This document shows, piece after piece, positions 44,158 to 49,533 of a stretch of 49,533 nt of DNA (positions are counted from its first letter, which is position 1; the number at the start of each line of letters is the position of its first letter). Source of the stretch: Rhodospirillales bacterium (GTDB lineage: Bacteria; Pseudomonadota; Alphaproteobacteria; Rhodospirillales; Shumkoniaceae); the NCBI GenBank assembly GCA_028281785.1, contig JANQJG010000143.1, positions 1-49,533 of the forward strand. Reading direction: 5' to 3'. The notes below the pieces were generated by a model. It was not told the DNA's origin and did not search any database. It saw only the letters and a program-made list of their open reading frames with translations. Both the position numbers and the translations under genes were made by a program.

Positions 44158-44546
44158 TCTTGTCCTTCTTCATGTTTTCTGTGACGACCGCGTCTGCGGC
44201 GACCGCGTCCGAACGCATGGCCATCCTCGTGGGGCGAGGGGGCCGCGAAGCGGAAACTGCCGCCGTCGATGCGCAGGGCCCAGCCATTGGCGAGAGCGGT
44301 CGCCACCGTGGTTCGAGCCTGGGCGAGGAGCCGTGAGAATGTCGGCCGCGAAACGCCCATGAGGGCGGCAGCCGTCTCATGATCGAAGCGTTTGGCGTCG
44401 GCCAGGCGCAGGGCCTCGAACCCGTCCGTGGACAGCACGACGCCCTGCAACTCTTCCCAAGGCACGCCGTCCGGCCGATAGAACGGAGCGGGCGGCGGTG
44501 CCTGCACCCAGCGTGATTTACAAGGTCTGGGCATCCAATGATCCAT
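44154..44546 (-). CDS. DUF134 (UPF0251) helix-turn-helix protein, copy 2
   Basis: 130 residues. It shares with copy 1 MPRPCKSRWV, LSTDGFEALRLADAKRFDHE, and the HTH MGVSRPTFSRLLAQARTTVA followed by ATALANGWALRIDGGSF. The C-terminal ~30 residues are His/Arg-rich ([17 protein letters not shown]), unlike copy 1, and may bind metal. ATG 44546 or 44534 (MPRP) are both open. It is followed by the DUF5320-like gene. Confidence 0.85.
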   Translation of the reverse strand: MDHWMPRPCKSRWVQAPPPAPFYRPDGVPWEELQGVVLSTDGFEALRLADAKRFDHETAAALMGVSRPTFSRLLAQARTTVATALANGWALRIDGGSFRFAAPSPHEDGHAFGRGRRRRGRHRKHEEGQE

Positions 44547-44550
44547 AAGG

Positions 44551-44570
44551 TTATGAACGTATATTCATAA
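44551..44570. promoter_or_regulatory. Inverted repeat TTATGAA-N6-TTCATAA before DUF134 copy 2
   Basis: TTATGAA (44551-44557) and TTCATAA (44564-44570) form a perfect 7-bp inverted repeat with six bases between, 5 bp upstream of ATG 44546. TTATGAAC recurs at 44605-44612. The stretch 44540-44640 is AT-rich compared with the genes around it. Candidate operator of the DUF134 copy 2 promoter. Confidence 0.5.
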
Positions 44571-44776
44571 TGTGATATATGAGAACTTCGTCTGTCAAGC
44601 TATATTATGAACTTATGTGCAAAATAATGCGAATCGGCATGGCTTTTTGAGACGGGGGTGGGGGAAACCGGCTTTACAGGCGAGGCGAATGGCACCAGCA
44701 TCCGCGGCGGATTCGCCGGCGGCCTGAGCGAATGGCCGGCGATGGGCTGGTGCCGGCAGCGGCGATGCGGGGGGAG

Positions 44777-45160
44777 ATGGCGCGCAGACATATCAGTTCG
44801 GGGTCGTCTTTCGAGACCCTCGCCGGCTATGCGCGAGCTGTGGTCGATGGCCCCTGGGTTTTTGTCTCCGGCACGACGGGGTTCGACTATGCGGCGGGAA
44901 CGATTTCCGAGGATGTCGTCGAACAGACGGAACAGATCTTTCGCAATATCACCGCGGCGCTGGGCGACGCCGGCGCGAATCTCGGAGATGTCGTTCGGGT
45001 TCGCGTCTATTTGTCCGATCAGGCGGATTTCGAACGGGTCGCGCCAATCCTCGGCAAGCATTTCCGCGACGTCCGTCCGGCCAATACCACGGTGGTCTGT
45101 ACCCTTTGCGACCCGCGTATGAAGGTGGAGATCGAGGTCACCGCGCGCCGAAACGAATAG
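44777..45160 (+). CDS. RidA/YjgF-family protein
   Basis: RidA proteins hydrolyse reactive enamine/imine intermediates from PLP enzymes; many relatives have other roles. The 127-residue product has GPWVFVSGTTGFDYAAGTIS, VVEQTEQIFRNITAALGDAG, VVRVRVYLSDQADFERVAPI and the C-terminal Arg/Glu region VCTLCDPRMKVEIEVTARR; the last matches RidA's Glu (VEIE) and the usual catalytic Arg is replaced by a Cys-containing segment. Start at MARRHISSG; ATG 44732 is upstream. Confidence 0.85.
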   Translation: MARRHISSGSSFETLAGYARAVVDGPWVFVSGTTGFDYAAGTISEDVVEQTEQIFRNITAALGDAGANLGDVVRVRVYLSDQADFERVAPILGKHFRDVRPANTTVVCTLCDPRMKVEIEVTARRNE

Positions 45161-45166
45161 ATTCGC

Positions 45167-45604
45167 ATGGCCGTTCATCTGCTCAAGCTCTGTGTCGGCG
45201 TCGACAGCGTCGCGCGTCTCGCCGAGTTCCAGGCCGCAAGATTGGAGAGGCTGCGGGCGGCCGGCGAGCGGCCCGTGCTCTGCCATGTTACCCGCCATAT
45301 GCCGAGGCGCGCGGCCGAGTTGCGTGAGGGCGGCTCGCTTTATTGGGTCGTTCGGGGCTTCATCGCCGTGCGCCAGCGCCTTTTGGATTGCGAGGCTCGG
45401 ACCAATGCCGAGGGGCGTCCATCATGCGCCCTGGTTCTTGACCCAGAGCTTGTACGGGTAGCCCCGCGGGCCTGTCGGCCCTTTCAGGGGTGGCGTTATC
45501 TGGATGCCCGGAAGGCACCGCCGGACGCCGAGTCGGGTCCTGCTGGAACCGAGGATCTGCCGGAAGAGATGGCGGCAGAGCTGCGGACGCTTGGCCTTCT
45601 CTAG
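45167..45604 (+). CDS. DUF1489 protein
   Basis: 145 residues, six bases after the RidA gene. LLKLCVGVDSVARLAEFQA, CHVTRHMPRRAAELREGGSL, YWVVRGFIAVRQRLLDCEA, and RPFQGWRYLDARKAPPD are DUF1489 hallmarks. The family is mostly alphaproteobacterial. It resembles an RNA-binding or ASCH/PUA-like small domain by size, but the function is not established. Confidence 0.85.
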   Translation: MAVHLLKLCVGVDSVARLAEFQAARLERLRAAGERPVLCHVTRHMPRRAAELREGGSLYWVVRGFIAVRQRLLDCEARTNAEGRPSCALVLDPELVRVAPRACRPFQGWRYLDARKAPPDAESGPAGTEDLPEEMAAELRTLGLL

Positions 45605-45758
45605 AGAATGTCTCGCCCGCCGCTTTCAACTTGCTTTGGTTACACAGTAACTTGTAGCTTGTCGAATGGGGGCCGCGGAAGGGGCCGGGGCCGGCCCTCG
45701 GTGACGAATTTACAGTCCCGGGTGAGGTCCTTTTTGGGGGAGGAGGACAAACCGCGCC

Positions 45759-46313
45759 ATGGTCGAACAACAACGGGACGAACGTACGCGCTCGGCCGGT
45801 ACAAAAACGCCTCGTAGCCAGCCGCCGGTGCCGGAAGTCATCGACCCGCCCGATCTTCTCAAGCCAAAGGTCACGCCTGGCGGGCCAACCGAGGCGGATT
45901 TTCGCGCGCTGGAGAGGGCGGAATCGATCATTGCCGAACTCGCCGACCGCTATCTCGAAGTGGTCGATGCCGATCTATCGAACATTCAGGGTGCAACCAG
46001 CCAGCTCCAGGGCGAGGCGGCCAACGCGTCGGAACATGTGGATCGCATCTATCACATCGCGCATGACATGAAGGGCCAGGGCGGAAGCTTTGGCTATCCG
46101 CTGGTTACGACCATCAGCAAGCAGCTCTGCCAGTTCATCGAGGACCTCGACAAGACCCAACTCGCCGAAGATCAGATCCAAGCCATCGCGCTCCATGTGG
46201 ACGCGCTGAACGTCGTCATCCGCGAGAAGCTCAAGGAGGCGGAGGGCGAGCAGGCGAAAGCGCTGCTGGCCGGATTGCGGCAAGTGGTGGAAAAGGTGTC
46301 AAACGCCTCGTAG
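45759..46313 (+). CDS. Hpt-domain histidine phosphotransfer protein
   Basis: 184 residues. An Hpt helical bundle covers about residues 90-180, with the phosphorylated His102 in IAHDMKGQGGSFGYPLVTTI and TISKQLCQFIEDLDK. Residues 45-90 are helical and may be a coiled coil. The N-terminal 40 residues are polar and Pro-rich. No kinase or receiver gene adjoins it, so the partners are elsewhere. The SD is GGGGGAGGAGGA. The HDMKGQGGSFGY variant occurs in alphaproteobacteria. Confidence 0.8.
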   Translation: MVEQQRDERTRSAGTKTPRSQPPVPEVIDPPDLLKPKVTPGGPTEADFRALERAESIIAELADRYLEVVDADLSNIQGATSQLQGEAANASEHVDRIYHIAHDMKGQGGSFGYPLVTTISKQLCQFIEDLDKTQLAEDQIQAIALHVDALNVVIREKLKEAEGEQAKALLAGLRQVVEKVSNAS

Positions 46314-46329
46314 CGGGCACAGCTGTTGA

Positions 46330-46478
46330 GTTGATCGTGAAAAAGTCCCTCGCCTTTGGCTCGGTATACTTTTCCCCGGTTTTGAGTGGCCAAATCCGCC
46401 CTTGAGGCGGCTCTACGGGCGGATTTGAAGATGTTGGCCGACTGATCCGGCACGATTAGCCGGATCAGTCGGATCTCA
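46330..46478. repeat. 149-bp structured repeat, copy 1
   Basis: It aligns with 49386-49533 with about 20 differing positions over 149. It holds two stems: AAATCCGCCC/GGGCGGATTT (46392-46401, 46417-46426) and CCGACTGATCCGGC/GCCGGATCAGTCGG (46438-46451, 46459-46472). The second stem differs from copy 2 at two base pairs, both compensated. No ORF of note. It begins 17 bp after the Hpt gene, so it may also end that transcript. Confidence 0.85.
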
Positions 46479-46568
46479 AATCGCAAGCTTGCGGCCTGAT
46501 CGGTCCGAAAGCTTGCGATTTGGCAACACCTGAAATGGGCGCGCCGGGCCGCCCCAAGCCCCCATTTC
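46477..46568. repeat. Two further hairpins continuing repeat copy 1
   Basis: CAAATCGCAAGCTT (46477-46490) pairs perfectly with 46509-46522 across an 18-base loop. GAAATGGG (46532-46539) pairs with CCCATTTC (46561-46568). With the two stems of the repeat, four hairpins stand in a row. The remaining stretch 46569-46668 is AT-rich with a TTGAAAAAAAG run and contains no gene I can support. Confidence 0.6.
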
Positions 46569-46668
46569 GCCTTGCAACCATTGAAAAAAAGTACAGTGAG
46601 CAAAGCGAACGACTTTTTTCACGGAAAACTGAGTCGTCAATGCCTGGTAGCGACATCGAGGGGCGTGA

Positions 46669-47430
46669 TCAGGGCCAGAAAACCTGGACTCCCGAATCCG
46701 TCAAAACCTTGAAATGGTCCTCGGGCGGACGGCGATCCGTGACGAGGATATCGACCTCCGCATGTGTCAAGGCCCGGAGGTCGGCGCGGGCGCCAAACTT
46801 CGTGTGATCGGCGACGACCATCACTTGCCTGCTATGCCTGCGTAAAGTGCGGTTGAGAAACGCGTGCCATTCGGTGGGTTCAAGAAAACCGTGTCGCGAA
46901 TCGATGGCGGCAACGCCAATAACGGCGAAATCAAACAGATAGCGCTCGAGCGCCTCCAGCATTTCCGGCCCGATCAGTGTTTGAGCGCTTGGCCGCAACG
47001 TGCCGCCAAGCACATACACGTCGTCCCGGTCCTGCGGCGCCAGGTGATGGACGACCCGAACGGAATGGGTGACAATCCGCGCCGAGGGGACGGCGGCCAT
47101 TTGATCGGCGAATGCGGCGGTTGTCGATCCGCCGCCGATGAAGACGAGCGAGTCCGCCTGAACACATTCGATCGCTTTGGCGGCGAGTTGACATTTTTCA
47201 TTGCTCAGGTGTTTCCCCCGCCGGTCGACGGTTTCCCAATGTTGTTCCGGTGCGTAGACCGCGCCTCCAAAAACACGCTTGAGCTTTCCTTGTTGCTCGA
47301 GGAGCTTCAGGTCGCGCCGAATGGTCATCTCGGAGACCTGTAGCTGCTCGGAAAGACGAGATACGTACACTTCTCGACTTTCTTCAAGTATACTTAATAT
47401 TTTCTCTTGTCTTATTTCACATAAATGCAT
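46669..47430 (-). CDS. DeoR-family transcriptional regulator
   Basis: 253 residues. The N-terminal HTH (EIRQEKILSILEESREVYVS and LSEQLQVSEMTIRRDLKLLE with GKLKRVFGGAV) and a C-terminal sugar-phosphate-binding domain of the SIS/isomerase-like fold (LVFIGGGSTTAAFADQM, VVADHTKFGARADLR) are both complete. DeoR proteins usually repress nearby catabolic or uptake genes until a phosphorylated sugar binds. It is divergent from the solute-binding protein gene at 47765. Confidence 0.9.
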   Translation of the reverse strand: MHLCEIRQEKILSILEESREVYVSRLSEQLQVSEMTIRRDLKLLEQQGKLKRVFGGAVYAPEQHWETVDRRGKHLSNEKCQLAAKAIECVQADSLVFIGGGSTTAAFADQMAAVPSARIVTHSVRVVHHLAPQDRDDVYVLGGTLRPSAQTLIGPEMLEALERYLFDFAVIGVAAIDSRHGFLEPTEWHAFLNRTLRRHSRQVMVVADHTKFGARADLRALTHAEVDILVTDRRPPEDHFKVLTDSGVQVFWP

Positions 47431-47764
47431 CTCATTCAGCTCTTCCCTTCATATTTTATTTTATAATGAATAAATACTCTTAAGGATGCTTATATCGCCG
47501 ATGGACGTCAAACCTCAATTGCGCAAAATTAATGTTCTAATATGTTCTTCTTTACTCATAATTGCAAGATAACCATCAAACTGTCACATAAAATAAACTT
47601 AATCGAACATCAAGCGTCATATTCGCCCCCTATGATCGCCGGTGATTGGGAGACGGGTGACCGTTCCTGCCCGAAAAAGGCGGGCAGTGGCACGGGCCAT
47701 TTCCTGAGGGACCCCTGCGGCCCGATTTTGCAGCGTTCATGATATCCAGCGGAGATGAAGTAAG
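47431..47764. promoter_or_regulatory. AT-rich divergent regulatory region between the DeoR gene and the solute-binding protein gene
   Basis: 334 bp without a gene. The half next to deoR is AT-rich, unlike the flanking GC-rich genes. ATGTTC occurs at 47532-47537 and again at 47542-47547, exactly 10 bp apart, and inverted as GAACAT at 47605-47610; these are candidate DeoR sites. Nearer the transporter gene, CTGCCCG (47667-47673) pairs with CGGGCAG (47681-47687), and CGGGCC (47693-47698) pairs with GGCCCG (47719-47724), which is followed by ATTTT. Confidence 0.5.
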
Positions 47765-49300
47765 ATGGACTCAAAAGCGCGCCTGGCCAGCCTCGCCATT
47801 TTAGGAGGCATGGTCGCTACCCTGACCGGATCCCCGGCGCTTGCCGCCGAACCACGCGATCTGGTGATCGCAACACCTCAGATTCCTTTCCATTTGGACC
47901 CGCTGGACCTGAATCGCAACGTCAACTGGCGTTTCACCCATAACGTGCTAGAGAGCCTCGTTTACTACAATGCCGAAACGGGTGCGTTCGAACCAGGACT
48001 TGCCACCGAATGGAAAGAGGTTTCGCCGACGGTTCTGGAACTGAAGATCCGTGAGGGCGTCACGTGCCATGATGGCGAGCCGTTTAACGCCGAGGACGTC
48101 GCCATCGCATTCGGCCCCAAGCGTCTGTTGAACGAGGACGCCCCCGGCTACAAGGTCGGCAAACGGCAGTTTTTCCCCTATCTGTCGAAGGTCGAGGCGA
48201 TTGACGATCGGACGGTCCGGATGACGACGGACAGGCCGGACCCGCTCTTGAAGCTGCGCCTTTCGACACCCCTTGGCGGAGTTCCCTGCGGCGATGCCTT
48301 TCTTGCGGCCGAGAGCTGGGAGCAATGGGGCATGGCCGTCGTCGGGACCGGGCCGTATGGGGTCGAGTCGCTCAAGCCGGGCGAGGTGAACGGCTTCAAG
48401 GTTTTCGCCAACTATTGGGGCCCCAAGGCGCGCTACGACTCGTTCACGTTTAAGGTGGTTCCGGAGATCGGCACGCGGATTGCCGGTCTTCTCGCCGGTG
48501 ATTTCCAGATCATCACGGAAGTCACCCCCGATCAGTTCGAGACGATCAGCAAGAGTGGCACGGCCAGAATCGAGGGCGGCCCGATCAACAACATCCGCAT
48601 GATCGTGTACGATCAGAACCATCCCGCCCTGCGCGACCCGCGTGTCCGCCGCGCCATGAACCTGGCGATCGACCGGCAGCTGATCATCGATTCCATATTC
48701 GATGGCCGTACATCGATCCCAAACGGCCTGCAGATGGAGTCCTTTGGCCCCATGTATGTCGAGAACCACGTGACCACCGGCTACGATCCGGATTTAGCGC
48801 GCAAACTTCTTAAGGAAGCGGGCTACGACGGCCAGGAAATCTCCTATCGCTATATGACCGACTACTACACGGGCGAGGTGACCACTGCACAGGTCCTGCA
48901 GCAGATGTGGAACGACGTCGGTCTGAATATCAGACTCGAGTTGAAGGAAAACTGGCAGCAGGTGAAAGCGCCTGGCCGTGGCGTCATGAACTATTCGGCG
49001 ACCGCCATCTATCCCGATCCCGAAGGTCAGCTCTATCGTCTCTTTGGACCGAGAGGGCCGTTCCAAAGCGGCGGCATCTGGGCGAACAGCCGCTTCAACA
49101 AATGGGGCGCCGACCTCGCCAGCACGGATACCGGCAAACGGCGCGGCGCGCTGATCCGCATGTTGGAGATCTACGAATCCGACGCCCCCTCAACCTATCT
49201 TCATGTCCTTCCGACATTCCTGGGCGTCAGCAATTCCGTCACCTGGAAGGCCGGAAGCACCCATTTCATGGATTTCCGGGGGAGCCGCTCCGCAAACTAG
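47765..49300 (+). CDS. ABC transporter solute-binding protein, family 5 (peptide/nickel/sugar type)
   Basis: 511 residues. Signal peptide MDSKARLASLAILGGMVATL with cleavage near ALA|AEP. The mature part has ETGAFEPGLATEWKEVSPTV, LKIREGVTCHDGEPFNAEDV, the SBP family 5 signature region GVESLKPGEVNGFKVFANYW, and DPRVRRAMNLAIDRQLIIDS. GGAGATGAAG precedes the ATG. No permease or ATPase gene is seen before 49386, so the rest of the transporter is either beyond the window or missing. Substrate unknown; DeoR pairing suggests a sugar-related solute. Confidence 0.9.
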   Translation: MDSKARLASLAILGGMVATLTGSPALAAEPRDLVIATPQIPFHLDPLDLNRNVNWRFTHNVLESLVYYNAETGAFEPGLATEWKEVSPTVLELKIREGVTCHDGEPFNAEDVAIAFGPKRLLNEDAPGYKVGKRQFFPYLSKVEAIDDRTVRMTTDRPDPLLKLRLSTPLGGVPCGDAFLAAESWEQWGMAVVGTGPYGVESLKPGEVNGFKVFANYWGPKARYDSFTFKVVPEIGTRIAGLLAGDFQIITEVTPDQFETISKSGTARIEGGPINNIRMIVYDQNHPALRDPRVRRAMNLAIDRQLIIDSIFDGRTSIPNGLQMESFGPMYVENHVTTGYDPDLARKLLKEAGYDGQEISYRYMTDYYTGEVTTAQVLQQMWNDVGLNIRLELKENWQQVKAPGRGVMNYSATAIYPDPEGQLYRLFGPRGPFQSGGIWANSRFNKWGADLASTDTGKRRGALIRMLEIYESDAPSTYLHVLPTFLGVSNSVTWKAGSTHFMDFRGSRSAN

Positions 49301-49316
49301 TTGACGGTGTCATTCC

Positions 49317-49350
49317 GCGCGCGGGGCGGGACCTATTCCCGCCCGCGCGC
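49317..49350 (+). terminator. Strong GC hairpin after the solute-binding protein gene
   Basis: GCGCGCGGGGCGGGA (49317-49331) pairs with TCCCGCCCGCGCGC (49337-49350), with one bulged G and a five-base loop. No T run follows. It may terminate transcription with Rho, or protect the 3' end of the upstream mRNA. Confidence 0.45.
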
Positions 49351-49385
49351 CTCAACGACCAGCTCGTCCCGCGAGAAGCTCATGG

Positions 49386-49533
49386 GTTGATCGTGAAAAA
49401 GTCCCTCGCCTTCGGCTCGGTTTACTTTTCCCCGGTTTTGAGTGGCCAAATCCGCCCTTGAGGCGGCTCGGCGGGCGGATTTGAAGATGTTTCCCGTCCG
49501 ATCCGGCAACAACGCCGGATCGGACGGATCTCA
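49386..49533. repeat. Structured repeat, copy 2 (runs to the window end)
   Basis: Same element and orientation as 46330-46478. Stem 1 AAATCCGCCC/GGGCGGATTT is at 49448-49457 and 49473-49482. Stem 2 CCGTCCGATCCGGC/GCCGGATCGGACGG is at 49494-49507 and 49514-49527, with a six-base loop. The last bases match the start of hairpin 3 of copy 1, so the copy probably extends beyond the window. Confidence 0.85.

Noticed and set aside
47630..47730. A cobalamin-type riboswitch before the solute-binding protein gene
   Set aside because: GGGCAGTGG and several GC stems are suggestive, but the B12 box and core helices do not fit in order. I kept only the hairpins.
46330..49533. An insertion sequence or composite transposon
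   Set aside because: The flanking repeats are direct and structured, but there is no transposase or integrase frame between or within them and no target-site duplication could be judged.

Overview
The window comes from a GC-rich alphaproteobacterium, most likely of the Rhodospirillales type. The evidence is the gene content: an ATP12 F1-ATPase assembly chaperone, a DUF1489 protein, an AsmA protein and a two-domain isocitrate dehydrogenase, together with a classical S10-spc-alpha ribosomal block. The taxonomic call is inferred from gene content and base composition only.

Layout. (1) 1-14300: the end of tuf, then an uninterrupted plus-strand run rpsJ-rplC-rplD-rplW-rplB-rpsS-rplV-rpsC-rplP-rpmC-rpsQ-rplN-rplX-rplE-rpsN-rpsH-rplF-rplR-rpsE-rpmD-rplO-secY-adk, then rpsM-rpsK-rpoA-rplQ behind a near-consensus promoter, closed by a terminator after rplQ. 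L3 carries a long acidic tail and L15 a lysine-rich tail. (2) 14300-21610: a minus-strand glycerophosphodiester phosphodiesterase-like gene, then a plus-strand run of end-to-start overlapping genes (HtrA/Deg protease, rarA, RNase H-fold DUF429-like protein), then crcB, an RluC/D-type pseudouridine synthase and a Ca2+/cation antiporter. (3) 21670-28550: a catabolic block with an aminotransferase, DhaK and DhaL kinase subunits, an HpcH/HpaI aldolase and a complete tripartite tricarboxylate transporter (TctC-TctB-TctA). (4) 28615-34300: HAD phosphatase, AsmA, ATP12, a 2-keto-4-pentenoate hydratase-like gene, a palindromic intergenic repeat, a small secreted unknown and an AhpD-like protein. (5) 34370-37990: a complete sodium-pumping biotin-dependent decarboxylase (alpha, gamma, biotin carrier, beta). 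(6) 38250-43000: isocitrate dehydrogenase, DUF465, acylphosphatase, lipB, tRNA-Leu(GAG), mgtE. (7) 43020-44650: two minus-strand pairs, DUF134 + NifX-like and DUF134 + DUF5320-like, each preceded by an inverted repeat. (8) 44770-46310: RidA, DUF1489 and an Hpt-domain protein. (9) 46330-49533: a block with a DeoR regulator and a divergent family 5 solute-binding protein, flanked by two copies of a roughly 148-bp repeat that folds into hairpins; the copies differ by compensatory base changes.

The two points I find most worth following are the paired DUF134/NifX/DUF5320 module with its 18-bp perfect inverted repeat, and the structured direct repeats around the DeoR/transporter block. No transposase, integrase, CRISPR array or rRNA gene was seen.
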